Below, piece by piece: positions 10,601-23,420 of a DNA stretch of 64,000 nt (position 1 is the first letter of the stretch; the number at the start of each line of letters is the position of its first letter). Source of the DNA: Cardinalis cardinalis. Taxonomy: Eukaryota; Chordata; Aves; Passeriformes; Cardinalidae. The notes below the pieces were generated by a model. It had not been told where the DNA came from and made no database searches. It worked only from the letters and a program-made list of their open reading frames with translations. Both the position numbers and the translations under genes were made by a program. The stretch spans positions 3,763,258 to 3,827,257 of the forward strand of contig JACDOX010000007.1 in the NCBI GenBank assembly GCA_014549065.1. Reading direction: 5' to 3'.

Positions 10601-13600
10601 ATTTACATACATTGTCATGTCGTCATTAAATTGCCTTTGAGGTGTTGCTCCAGCTATAAGAGGCATCGTTTATATAATCAACCAGTGAAAATCTACTCGA
10701 AATCATCTCTCGTGGTCTGTGTGCTGACGTGTCTCGCTCAAAGCCGTAATGCTGGTAACCTCTTAGGAGGGATCTGCAGCAGGCACTCACTGCAAAAGGT
10801 ACACAGCCAGGGCAGCCAGGGGCATCCTGCTCCTCGCTGGGGTACAAGAGAGGCTGCAAAGGTTTTGGCCAAATTAATTTCCTTATGCCACGCGGCTGCA
10901 CCTGTAGCCATTTTCTGTGTGCGTTCAAAGGCCGTCTCCTCCCTCCCTCCCTCCCTTCCCTGGTGGAGCACCTTTTGATTCCAGCAGTTCCATAGTCAGA
11001 GGCTGTGGCTCCTGCCCCTGCAGTCTGTTGGATGCTGTGGTGCTGCCTCCCTGGCAGCGGTGAAGACCTCAGAGGCTTTGACACCAGTTTTTACTTACAG
11101 TACAAGGAGGCAGACCTGTGTTTCTCTGTACTTTTTAAATATTGCATTTTGAGGTAAGCTGAGCGCTATCATATCAGGTGTTTCCCTTAATCTTTATTTC
11201 TGTTCTGTTGAATGCGNATGTCATTTAGAATGTAAAAGAGAGCTGTCAGAGCCTTCACTTCTCTATCTCCTGAGTGCTTTGACAGTTACAGTGTATGAAA
11301 GCCTGGGAACTGCTATCCATTACACTTTTTGGATGGGCTATTAAATATGAGGACCTAGAGGGGTTTGCTTTCAGGTGGTATTAGTGATACTATTGTGTTA
11401 TATATACTTCTNTGTACATATGTATATTTCTGTTTCTTCTCAGTTCTACTGAAAGTAATTTAAATNTAAGATCTTTACTTCCAAATACAGCATGGTTCAA
11501 CATTTAATCTTTACTTTAGCTACAACTCCAGAAATATCCATGCACTGTTCTGTTCCCTGTAAAAACCTATCAGGTCCAGGTCAGTTACATTTATACGGTG
11601 TTTCTAAGTAGTGCAGGAAAGTGCCATGAGGGTTTTTTAAAATGTCCCTTACTTTCTCCNCTGCTAACTACCTATGTCCTTCAGGGGATCTAGCCATTTA
11701 GACATTTCAGTTCAATTACTGGATGATTATGTGCTTTGGGCCCAAGGGGTGGTGAAGAAGAAAAACAGTCAGGCCTATGGCCATAATACAGAGTCCTTAA
11801 ATAATAACCCTTTGAAGTTTTGTTTACTTTCCCACAGGCCTGCAAACATGTGATTATAAAATATGCTGTAGTACATTGCAGTAGTGTGTGAAAAGGTTGA
11901 AAGGGAGAAATAATAGCTCTAAAGTGGGTTTGAATCTAATGTTAATCCATTAAAAGTGATTTTGAAACACGGCATGTAAAGTGAGTTCTCAACACCAGGT
12001 GACTCCCTCGAGAGGTGTTTGTGACATTGCTAAATCCATTCAGTTCTGATAGCTTCAGAATTGGACAATCACTCATCATCTGTGCCACTGTCTGAAGAAA
12101 GTCCATTAAGAATAAACCAGCAGCTTTACCTGGTGACTATGCTGATGTAACACTTTCTATGACTGAAATATGGAGTAGATGAAAATTGGAGGGCTCTGAT
12201 GGCTCACCTGCTTAAGAAAATGAAGTACAGTGACAGTACGATCTTTGTTGTTTGGATTTTTGCTACTTTTGTTTGAATATTGTATTTCAGAAAAAATTCC
12301 TTTTTAAAAAAAATTTGCAGAGTTCAAAAGTGAGGTATTATTTTTTCCAGAATTCCTTTCCATGTTTATTTCTTCTTTTGCTAAGATTGCAACAAAAGTA
12401 AGTTTGTGCTATTCTACAAGTAGGTTCTAAAGCTACTGGATGGAAGAGACCACAAAGCCTTTCAGGACTGATCTTGAAGAAAATAAACCTATGATCTTTA
12501 AACCCCATCATAGCTTCTGGAAACCTGTATACCTGTTTTGTGATGTATGCAAAATCCAGTGTGTATGATTCTTTTCAGAGATGCATAAAGCTCATTTTTT
12601 TTTCAGCATTACATTGCTAGTGTTCACACCTTTACTTGTATCTGTTCTCAGAATGGAAGATCTTGGTTTGCTTATTTTCTCAGGTTTAATTTCTGCTTTG
12701 GTGCATTTTTCTATGTTGCTGTTTCAAAGCTGATGCAAACCACTGGAAATTTGGGAGATCTGTGTACTGACGACATTAGTCCTGAGTTAAATACCCCTTT
12801 TTTTAAAATAGCATTTTGTGGGTTATTCACTAATGTCTTCTGCAACATAACTTTGTTGCAGCTTTCTCTGGATAGTTACACTAGTAATAATGATGCCGAA
12901 TATAATCCATCCTTTTAATGGAAGCCACTAAAATGCAATTGCAATTAAGCATAAAGGCATAAAATATACATATTATCTTGTGTTAGACTAATCAAGGCAC
13001 AGTGCATCAGCTTTTGCTTGCATTTTCCAAAGCCATCTGAGATTTGAGTGTGTGATATTCTTTAAATAATATGGCAGGGGTCCTGGTTAGGAGACCTCCA
13101 AGGAGAGGCCAGTTTCCATGCAGAGTGTTCTTGCAGCTCTGTAGGTGTTGGTCTCCTGGCTGATGCAGTATTGAGTTACTCTCCCAGCATGAAAGTAGCA
13201 GGAAGTGGGATTTCACCATCTGTTCACTGAAATTTAAAAGCAGGGCCCTTTTCGGTCCATGGATGAGAACAGAATGCTAACCCAAATTTGCGGGCCAGAT
13301 ACTAATCTCTATAATATGATTCTTCCAAATTTTTGTTTTCCCTGCCTTTCTGATTGAGTTTCTTCTCATAATGTTTCATGTGGCTTAGTCCAGTTTCTCT
13401 TCATCACTCTGTGTACTCAGCTTTATCCTACAGGTAGGTGGAGAGACCAAATTTTGAGATGAAAGATGCCATTCTAAGTAGAAGGTGATATCATAGCTAA
13501 GTGAAAATACCAATATCCAAATCTGGATGTATTGTTGAAAAGGAGAAAATTTTACAAGTATAAGATGATGCAGATTACCTGAGGTTAGTATAATTTGTGA

Positions 13601-16600
13601 AATGTGCTTCTTTATCCCACATCTTCATTAACTCTGTTTTTTGACCGGTGATATAGCAAAATTGATTTTAGAATAGTTTAGCACCAGGAGGTCAGGACTA
13701 TGGACACTGAGAGTGAAAATACCTAGTGGACCTACTTATTTTCAGACAATCAATATTAGAATGTGCAATGATTATAAAAACTGTAGACTTTCCCACTAGG
13801 AATGAGAAGCTCAAGTTACTCTGTTGTGAAGATCCCTTATTTTTAAACACCTCAACATTCCTGTCCAGTGACCTGCTGAATCAGGGTCAGTGTGGTCAAA
13901 ATGCATCTAGTAAGATTTATCCTATCTGCTGTAATTGTTACCTGTTTTTTCCCTTCCCTGTGAAAAATAAAAAGTTTAAATTTGATTCATTATACCCAGG
14001 ATTTGAATGGTTTTTACTTTTGGTTAAACTTCTTAGTGTAAAACATTCAAGGAAAATTAATTGTTAAAATTATTATTTCTTTTTAAAGGCGCATTTCTCA
14101 GACTAAATTGTTCAGGCACAATGTGTTGACCATCACTACAGCATAAATCTGAACCAATTTAATATAGTGAGAGCATACTGTATTCAGTCCAGAGTGGTTG
14201 TGTCAGTACTGTCTGAAGTTGCAGGTTAAAGCCTGACAGGTTCCTGACCAGGCTTGTCAGATGTAAGACACCTGTGGTTAAATGCCACATGGTCACTTGA
14301 GGAAGGAAGGTTGGAGTCTGGTTGCCTGCAATCCATCTGCTCTTCTCTGAGTCCAGAGCTGATTCATTTGCTCAGAACAGCATACATTATGAAATCCTAG
14401 GGGCTGGTGGGACACATTAGGCCAACCTTCAGGGTCATGGAAGTGGAAATCACATCTCTTGGTACGCATGACAACTTGTTCAAAGTTGTCTTTGAGAGCG
14501 TGTACAAACTTAAGTTTATATTAGCGCTCATCATGAACCACTAAACTGGAATGGCACCTGTATTTCCTACCCAAAAATGACACCCATGGTGGTAAAATCC
14601 AGAAAGCTACAGGTCACATAGTCAGAAATAGTGCCCAAAGCTCATGACCAGCAGCTAGAGGTGTAGCGACAAGAGCATGCTCTCGGGCACATGCTCTTAC
14701 TCCCCAGAAGGCTTATCATCACAGCAAGTGGTTGAGTTCTGTGCAATACGATGTGGGATAGAAGATTCAATAGATGAGAGCAAGCAGTTTCTTTCAAATA
14801 AGTTCACTAGTGGTCTGGTAGGTGCTAAATCAGTTTGGCAAAACATATTAACCTGCCAGCTGACACTTCAGTTTCATTATATCATACTGTGTATCACTAT
14901 GGTCAGAAGCCATTCACCCCTTGACTTTCCTTTCAATGAGGTTTGGATACTCAAGACTGAGCAATGATGAGACCAAATATCTGTCCTGGTGGATTACTTA
15001 AAATTACTAGGTTTTGTATTTTTCAATGGCAGGATAGGTTGCTTTATCTTGGCAATGGGCATTGTCCTCAGATACAGACAGACAGCTTGGATCAAATACC
15101 ACTTGCCCCATTCTGCAGCTAGTGGAGACCATTGCTATAAACTCCTGAAGATGGTCTCTGAAAAAAAAATATTTCTGCCAATTTTTTCCTTTTTCACCCT
15201 GGAATTGCACAGTGTATTGTGACATNCAAAGAAACTGTGGTTCAACCTGAGCATTTCTGAGGAGAAATGTTCCATCAATACTAGCTGCCTTCTTCAAGTC
15301 CTGGTTAGGCTTAGTCTGTCACTGCAGGGTCTCAACGTGTAACATTTTATTTGTTGTCATGGAAGCACTGCTACAGGTTCAGTGTCAAGAGCATCATCTT
15401 CTCCACACTCTCCTCCCAGCCTCCAGCATAACAAGGAAAACTGGCAGAGTGGCTTTGCCAGTCACTATTGCTCTGCAAGGAATTGGAGGGTGGACTGGGA
15501 GGGACAGAAACAGGATAGTGGAGGATTTTGATCTTGATAAAGTTTTATGTTTTCAGAAATATTGCTTTGTTCACATGTGTCTTCACTCTAGCTTAACCCA
15601 CTATGTATAGCAATACAAGANGTGGCTCCTGAAATTGCTGCCTTTTGGCTTCAGGGTCTTTGATATCTAATTTCTTAGTACTTACAAAGGTAAAAAAGTT
15701 GTGTAGTAGAGTAGATCACTTCTGTTCGTCTCATGTTCCAGGTGAAACTAGACCCATTGTAGGTAGGATGTGAGATTCATTAATGGCTTTTCTCATTGGT
15801 AAGTGACTGGTATAANTCACTCCCTGGGCATTTTCATTCTGGAGTTTTTTTCTTAATTTAGACCAAAGTACTTTGGAAGCAATTTAAGCCAACTGGAAAA
15901 AGCCACTTTTATTCTCTAATAAGAAAATTTGCCCAGGGCTTCTGTGGCAGGGATACTGTGTAATGCTACCAGTGTAACTGTAATGGTTTAACTGGAAAAT
16001 TCTGCCAGTAAACAAGATTTAAGTTTATTAATGTGCAAATACTCTCTCTAAAAAACACTTGGAGGCTCAGACACTGTCCACAACTGGTATATTACTTCAT
16101 AGTACAAGGTCAAATGCACTCAGCATGTTTGCAGTGGGCATACAGTATTAATAATCACATGTAGTAGTATCTGAGTGTGTAGCTTGATGATGAAGTGTGG
16201 TTCAGGGAGGGACTGTATAGCACTGTGTGTCTTTATGTTCAAGGGAAAGTTGTGTTGTTGGCTGTCTTTAAAGTGCTACCTTGCTAAAGTTTATAGCATT
16301 TAGCATTAACTGTCTCCTATTTCTTGTCGCCACTTTTCTTTGGTGGGATAATGTGAAAAACTAGATAGCTTTGCTCTAAAAAAGGCAGCAGGTCTAGACT
16401 TAACATTGCACAGGGATATCCTCCGCCCAAGTTTTAGGGGTTGGTGTCACGTTTCACATTTTTAAGTGTGCTTTGACAACTGGGAGTCTGGAAAAGTGCA
16501 AAGAAGAAATAGGACTTAGGAATCACTAAGAAAGGAGTCTAACGATCAGCAGCCATCAGATGGGTAGAAGCAGCACAAAAAAAGAATTGGAGCTTGGACA

Positions 16601-17800
16601 CTCACTGTGAGAAGAAGGACAAGGTAGGGAAAAGAAATAATAGAAGAATAATTGCTATTAGCAAGGGCAGATGTCAGAGATTTTCAAAGCTAGGACTGAG
16701 AGGGGTGAAAAGGGAAAGGCTGGAAGGCCTGCTTGCCTTTTAGGAGACAAAAGGAGACCTAGCAAGGTAAAGCTCAAAGAGGCTCTGTGCTGGGAGATAT
16801 AAGCATGCCTGAGTGATGTTTGGGAACCTCTCTGACCTCCTGCAAAAAACATGGAATGAGGCTGAATTTGTCTCAGGATTTTGTAGTGGACAGCTGAAAT
16901 GTTTAATGTAAAGGCTTCACAGCATTTTCTGTTCAAAAGCTGGAGGGTCAGGAGAGGGAGGCAAGGTAGGAATGGAAGCCTGAGCAAATAGTTTGAGTGA
17001 AGTATGATGATGAGTGCTTTTGCTGTTGCATACGATGGGGAGAGGAGCAGAGAGGAAAGCTTTGTGTGGAGAAAACTTAATGGTTGCTTTGTTGCTGCTG
17101 GTTGGGTTTTTTTCCCACTTCTGTGTTTCTAAGAGCAATAACTACATCAAATTTGTATTGTAATAGCAATCAGAGTCCAAGGGCTTCAGTATGCTGGTTT
17201 CTGTAAAAACACACGCTAACAGTAGCTTCCACCTCAAATAAGACAAGGCATAAGAAGGGAGTGTAAAAGCCATCAGAAACAGGGGAGAAGATGGTGCCAT
17301 TTCATAGGCTACGCAAGTACATAAATCGAGCACTTGTGAGTCATTTAATTTTTAAAGACTTTATATTAGATGTGCTGCAGCCTCTACTGGCCATCCACCT
17401 AGCTGCTCGCAGTTGGCAACTTCACTATTGATATCTGGGCATCATTTTAAGTGAGCACTTAAGGTTGAGTACCAAGGGAAGGTATTTATAGTTTCAGCAG
17501 AGTGGGTTGATAGCTGTTCCAGCCCCAGATGGGAATTGGGTTACATGACAGATCAGGCTGCCTTCCAATTTTATCCAATACTAGCGATAAGGGGAGGGGG
17601 GAGGGAGGACAGCTGCAACCGTATAGTCCTTCTAGGGTTAAAGATCCTAATGCTTTAAAGAGAATGTCTAAAAGAAAATTTCTTTCTGAAATAATTTATG
17701 GAAATGCCGTGCTCCCTTTGAAGGTTCCATGTCACTGCATGGCACTACGCAATGTTCTCTTTCTTCACCTGTCAGGCAAGGACCACCTCGAAGAGTCTCA
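10601..17800. other. Intergenic 3' flank, no gene seen
   Basis: About 7 kb without a supportable gene. The first 500 bases are relatively GC-rich, with a CCCT-rich stretch near 10937-10960. The remainder is mixed AT-rich sequence with several single Ns (11217, 11412, 11466, 11660, 15226, 15621, 15816). Open frames reach about 150 codons on the minus strand (10626-11084) but show no domain and overlap other equally open frames. No recognisable transposon. Confidence 0.6.
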
Positions 17801-17804
17801 CTGC

Positions 17805-18020
17805 TGATTACTAGTTAATTGTCATTAATAAGTGACAACTGACATTATGGGGGCTTAATGCAGAGAGAACAGAAAAGAGCCACAGATATTCTAATGAGCT
17901 GACTCCTACGTGCCCTCTATTGTTGTCGAAAATGAGGAGCTGTCGTCATTGTTCAGGAGATGGGCTTCAATTGCTCTGGAAAAATATTCTCTTTTAATTT
18001 CTTTATGCATAGATAATTCC
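17805..18020. promoter_or_regulatory. Candidate non-coding regulatory block A
   Basis: A dense group of homeodomain-core words (TTAATT at 17815, ATTAATA at 17824) is followed by two SOX-type ATTGTT words (17919 and 17948), in sequence lacking simple repeats or coding signal. It ends just before the TC/CA microsatellite. Position in a developmental-gene desert makes an enhancer plausible. The call is inference; conservation was not tested. Confidence 0.25.
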
Positions 18021-18027
18021 TGGTGCA

Positions 18028-18107
18028 CTCTCTCTCCCTCTCTCCGTCTGTCTCTCTTGCTCTTTCTTTCTCTCTCATACACACACACATAGACACACAC
18101 ACACACC
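18028..18107. repeat. Compound (TC)n-(CA)n microsatellite
   Basis: About 50 bases of interrupted TC-rich pyrimidine tract run into about 30 bases of ACACAC with one interruption near 18090. Short open frames across it are low-complexity artefacts. Confidence 0.92.
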
Positions 18108-19493
18108 TTTCTGTGAACACAGTGAAAACTTCCACTGATAATATACAATATGTATTAAGATACAGAAAAGCATTTTAAAGTAATTTGATCTAGGCAAGCA
18201 CATATGCAAGCACACATACATACAGACTATCTACACATAAATGCAAATCACCAAGATGGTAATTTAATTTTTAAAACTCAGGAAAGAAGTGGGCACAGGC
18301 AACTCCCTGAAGGAAAGGAACCAAAAGGAGATGGTCAAAACTGTAGGAGCTGATGTATGAAGTCAGGATTGAGAAAGTCCTGTTCTGTCCCTAGTATGAG
18401 GAGTTTTGAAGTGATGGTAATGAGCAAATACAGATTTCAAATACAGGTACCTAAAATTAGGTTCTTGTTCCTTATTTAAATAGTAGCTTAATGACTTAAT
18501 GATTTTCAAAACTGTCAAACAGGCAGGAGCTCCCTGGGAGGCGGTGGTGGCTGCGGATGCTCAACACTGCCTGCTGAAAGTCAAAACCATTCTTTGTACA
18601 CTTTCAGAAAATCTCAGCCAGCAGAGGGCCAGAAATTTGGGGGAGATTATTTAATGAGGCATTAAACTCCTGGTAGCATTTCCCAAAAAGTAGGAAGTCT
18701 GCTTACACTAGAGAAGCGTGACCAACCCAGGATAAGCTTACTTCTGTGCAATGCCAGGTGAAATATAAGCATATACATACAAGAGACTCTCTACCTTTGC
18801 AGATTAGGGATAAGCAGGGCTCTGAGGATGCTGCTGACAATCACAACCAGGAACCTTTCAAGAAGTTGGGAAATCACCAATGATTCTTGAGGTAAAAATT
18901 TAGGTGAAACAAACAGAAGCCAGAGGTGTTGTTACGGTGATGCCAGCTTCTCCTACCAATTTTGGAGCAACATGGTCACCTGCATCAAATCTCTTAAGTA
19001 TGGAAAGTACTTGAGGTCAAAATTTTAGAAGAGGAATTTCCTATTTTTACCAATAAATATCCAAGAGTTCCTATTCTCAACAAAAAATTGCATGTCTCTA
19101 ACATTTAAGGCTGGGTGGGTTTGCCTGAGAAGTGGCTTATCCAGTGTCTTTCAGCTACCTGTACAAGGGGAAGAGCCCATCATTTTATGGGGAATTCCAT
19201 TTTGATTGCATAGCTTGAGTTTAAAACTCAAGACTTACAGGAAAGAAAATGAAAATGAGATGCCTCTCATATTGTGCTCGCAGCGAAGACATTCATTAGC
19301 ATTCTCTGTCTTTCTGCCTGCCAAGGCCCAAACAAAGGATACAGTCTGGAACAATGGCCTGAAATGAGGAACACAACCAAAGCAGCCGTGCAGGAAGCCT
19401 GCTGTTTCCCAAGGTTTGGGGACCTGGAGCCAACATACAGTGCCCCAAGCAGATGTGTGGAAGTGGAAAATGCCTCAAATGACAGTAGGTAAT

Positions 19494-19532
19494 TTTTTTA
19501 TTTATTTATTTTTTTTTCTTTTTTTTTTTTTN
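19494..19532. repeat. T-rich tract
   Basis: Nearly pure T with a few A or C interruptions and an N near 19532. It could be an old poly-A tail of a minus-strand insertion, but no adjacent element is recognisable. Confidence 0.8.
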
Positions 19533-21379
19533 TGCTGGGCTTCCCACTGTGAAGTCAACAGATACCGTGTCTTACATTGCCATAGTGCAACTTGATGGGT
19601 CCTAATTCCCAGCTCTCTATGTTACTTTGGATATGACCTCTGTGACTGAATCTACCCGTCTTTTAAAGAGATGAGATAATGCCTGTGTGGCAGAGAAGAC
19701 ACATGCTGAAATCCGTGGTGAGAGTTTGTAATACTGCGTAGAAAGCACTTCTTGACATTGCAAGTGTCTTTTCAGTTACTGCACTGTCTTTAAAATTTCC
19801 TTTTGGAGAAGGCAGTTGAAAAGATCACAGTCCAAGCCATTTCACTTCCTGAGGCAAGAGGTCAGCTTGCTGCTCTTTGTGGTTATCCTCTACCTTCTTT
19901 TCCTCTGGGTTAGGAAGCTCCCTACTGCCCACCACCAAGCTGAGTCTAGGGTCACAGCTGCCAGGGCAGTTTCATATCCAAATCTATCACAACAGTTCTT
20001 ACTGTCCTTATAATTCTTCCCTTCTTGCTTTCTTCCTAGTCGTAACAAAACAGTTTTGGCAGCTTCTGGAACTTCTCTGCCTGCTGGACCCCAGCAAATC
20101 TGATGCTAGATGCTAGTGATGTCACCTGAAGTTAGGATGTTGAGTGGAGTGGGTAAAAGTTCCAGTCCTTGATAAACTGTGTTTAAATAAAGCTGGGTGG
20201 TTTTTTGCTTTTAATACCAGTTATCTTATGAATGCTACTGGAATGTGAGAAGAACTGATGGAGTCATTCCTGAGTGGAGTTGTTCCTTTTTCCATTGACA
20301 GTCCTGAAGCATAGAGTTGGAAATTTTGCACTGCCCTATGTACTTCTTCCCTCCCAAATGAAAGTCATTAACATTATTTGCATCNCGTCTGTGTCGTACA
20401 GACTGTCACTCAAGACCTCTTAGACATTTTAGCAAACACTTCCAAATGACTGGGACTCTGGTATTCTTCTTTCAATAATTTACAATCATTAAAATGACAT
20501 CAGACTATCTCCAGTGCTGGCATTCTTTTCGGTCGCTGTCTCTCAGATGTCTACGTGGGATGAAGGTAAAGCTGGCTCTGCAGTGATGGATGTCCCTCGC
20601 AGAAAGTGGTTCAGAACAACCCAGGACATGCAACAAAGCCAGAACTGGAGATAGTCTTATCTCACATTTGGAGCTGTAAATTATTTAAGGGAGCGCTCCA
20701 GCTCCAGGAAACTGAGGTTACAGCAAACATTAAGCTTCCTGTATGGCTATTTTTCTTGTGTCAGGTGATGTGGCACAGTTTATTCATAGACATTCAGGGG
20801 CCATGGAAATAATCAACAAATGAGGAAAATATTTCATTTTCTGTTGCTATTTCTCATGTCGGATTTCTAGAGATCTAAGGCTTGGGGTTTAGGGTCCTTT
20901 GCATTGAATTCAGATCCATAGAAATCCTCTTGAAGGCTGGAAAATATTGCACCAAATTAATTGATGCACTGTCAATAGAGATTGCTGTGACTTCACGAAA
21001 TGTTCCAAGTAACTACATATCATTTATAGACAATCACATGCAAGATGCTCCAATACAGTGACTCTTAATAAATAGCTAACTCAAGAAACAACACGATNAA
21101 GTTACAATGCATGAAGTGCTCAGTGATAGCTTGTGCAGTCTATCTTGCTTCAGTTGGCATTGAAAGCTTAAACAAGTTCCCTTCCCCACACATCCTTGCT
21201 TGATACATAAAATATACATGAAAAAAAAGCTGGTACAACAAATACTTGCATGCCCAGCAGATACCAAGAGGAAATTTCTGAATTATCTTGGAGGGGGCTG
21301 CTTCAAGCAATAATAACAGCAGGGGAGGGAATGCCTCCTGCCCTCCATGGCCAACATCAGGGAAGAAGGAGCCCCTTCA

Positions 21380-21408
21380 CAGGGCAGGGCAGGGCAGGGC
21401 AGGGCAGG
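21380..21408. repeat. (GGGCA)n pentanucleotide repeat
   Basis: Five and a half direct copies of the pentamer AGGGC in tandem, uninterrupted. Confidence 0.95.
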
Positions 21409-22274
21409 AGATCCTTTAGCCCCTCTGAATTCCATTTCTCTCTGCTACCCATCCCAACAGCTGTACAGAGTAAACGAAACTGGTCTTTCCTTCTCTCCCT
21501 TCCCCAGGGGAGTGCTGAAGCCTCCAAAGACATGCAGCCAGTCCATGAGGAATGGACACCTGCCATCTCTCGTAGAGAGGCCCAGAGCCTCCAGGAGCCT
21601 TCAGTGCAGAGCATGTGGACGTCCCCATCTGTGAAGGAAGCACCATATCCTGCCTCCTTTGCTAACTGACACAAAGACAAGGAGGAACAAGAGGGAGGAA
21701 GGAAATTGGATTATTCACGTCGAATCATTAATTTCTTGAATTTGGAGGTGGAAAAAGTGTGGCTTTTGTTCCAGTAACAACTCTTGCCTTTAGCTTCTTT
21801 TTAACATTACCCTGATGGTAAGTAGGTAAAAAATCGTACTCATTTGTGAAAAAGGATTTTTTTGCATAGTGTATATAGCAATATCAGGAGATAGGGCTAG
21901 AATTTCAAAGTAGTACTTTTCTTTGGTTCTTTCCCTTTCAATAGCTGTTGTTTTGATTACTCTGTGCCTTAGGCTATCATTAGAATCTTTTTGTGTGTGG
22001 AAGTATTAAGTCCATAAATATGAAAATAAGCCTGTAATTGACCCATGGACTGAATTTATTTCCATTAGATTCTTCTGCTAGTATAAAAAGCACAAACTGG
22101 AAGAGTGATATTTATGTGCATATGAAGCTCCCCAGCTCTGATGGTATATCATATATTTGATAACAAGGTTATGCTCTTAAAGGGACTACTCAGCAAGAGA
22201 GGGTGGGGAAAACAGGTGTCTTATTCTAGTTTTGAAAGCAAAATTGGGTACAGCCATAAAATACATACACAGCA

Positions 22275-22420
22275 CATACCATTATTTTGATTAATCGGAC
22301 TGCTAGAGAACAGCTCATAATGAAAGCTGATCAGCACGTCCCAATCAGTCTCATTAGGTTCCTCTGCAGACACCTGGAGAAAGGCAGCCAGCAGAGGGTA
22401 CTTTGAAGGCAGGAGGAGCT
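22275..22420. promoter_or_regulatory. Candidate non-coding regulatory block B
   Basis: Contains a palindromic GATTAATC (22289-22296), two inverted overlapping TAATC half-sites of Otx/bicoid type. This is followed by TCATTAGG and an E-box CACCTG (22371-22376). No repeat or coding signal. Enhancer function is inference from motif content. Confidence 0.22.
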
Positions 22421-23081
22421 GAGTGATCTACCACAGAAAACACAGGGGTTGCCACACCTGCTTGTGTGCTGTGATGGAGCTTTACGGCACGCGGGGAGGT
22501 TTCTCAGCTAAATGGGACATAAAGCTCAGCTGCCTTCTCGGGAGGCCCTGTGCTGTGCCCTATGCATCATGTGTAATATTCCAGTTGTTTCCTCTGCTTG
22601 TGGCCACAGCTGTAGCGCTGCTGAGCTGCTACATAAAGTTTTCCAGGGATGCTGTTGGTTTTTTCCTTCTGGATTTTTCCACCTTCCCACTGTGTGAAGG
22701 GACCATATGGCGCAGCTATTACATCAGGACCTGCAGGCAATTCCCACTCAGGCAGTATACCAGATCAGGGCTGCATGTCGAAGAAGAAAATGAAGGAGGG
22801 AGGGAGGGGAGAAGGTGGGCGAGATTAGTTCCAAGAACAAAAATCACAGAATATTCAGGGCTTGTGTCGTGAGACAGGCGACTCCTCCTCGCCCCCATGA
22901 TCTCTGTTATTGTCTGCCNCAGTTACTGCTCTCTCCAAGATGCAGGTACACTTTGTCACCAAGGTCAGCTTTGCAGCTCAAAGGCTCCTCAGTGCCTTGG
23001 CCTTGCCCAGGGACTGACTTTGGGCAGCCTCCTTCCTCTGGCTGCCATTGGGAAGGTTTGTGGAAAGACATGGCATGGAAA

Positions 23082-23083
<2 letters not shown>

Positions 23084-23127
<44 letters not shown>
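23084..23127. repeat. (TA)n(GT)n microsatellite
   Basis: About 16 AT dinucleotides are followed directly by about five GT units. Such tracts are length-polymorphic and can form cruciforms. Confidence 0.95.
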
Positions 23128-23392
23128 TCCTGGATAATTTACACCTCCATTCCCTCCTAGTCTCTCCTTTTTTCCCTCATATGCCAGGGACTGACCAATA
23201 ATATAGACCAAAAGGGAATCATACAATTAAACAAAGTACAATTGAGATATCGAGGTTTTGTTTGTCTGACTTCAATCTAAATTTGTATCAAGGGGGTTAA
23301 AAGTGAGAGGTCTTTCAAGAGCTTTCCCATTTGTTTTTCTGAGTAGCTGTGGCGACCATTATTAGCACTGCTTTGAATTAATGGTCAATTGT

Positions 23393-23420
23393 CCTATCAT
23401 AGTTTAAGAAATATGATAGG
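23393..23420. repeat. Perfect 9-bp inverted repeat
   Basis: CCTATCATA (23393-23401) and TATGATAGG (23412-23420) flank a 10-base loop. It is too short for a microRNA precursor and could be a dimeric factor site or chance. Confidence 0.6.

Larger units (their letters stand above)
18108..22270. other. Intergenic, no gene seen
   Basis: Mixed-composition non-coding sequence. A T-rich tract with one N lies at 19494-19532 and a GGGCA pentamer repeat at 21380-21408. Open frames (for example 21250-21669, plus) reach about 140 codons but cross the pentamer repeat and compete with frames on the other strand, so none is called. Confidence 0.55.

Noticed and set aside
10626..11084. 152-codon minus-strand frame just beyond the TSHZ1 3' UTR
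   Set aside because: It overlaps another open minus-strand frame and a plus-strand frame of similar size, crosses a CCCT-rich repeat, and has no domain. GC-rich composition explains it.
14385..14440. AGGGGCTGGTGGGACACATTAGGCCAACC, faintly like a CR1/L3 tail
   Set aside because: Only scattered words agree and there is no terminal ATTCTATG repeat.
22978..23201. Open frames on both strands across 22.8-23.2 kb
   Set aside because: They read through the TA/GT dinucleotide repeat (Ile-Tyr runs) and are repeat artefacts.
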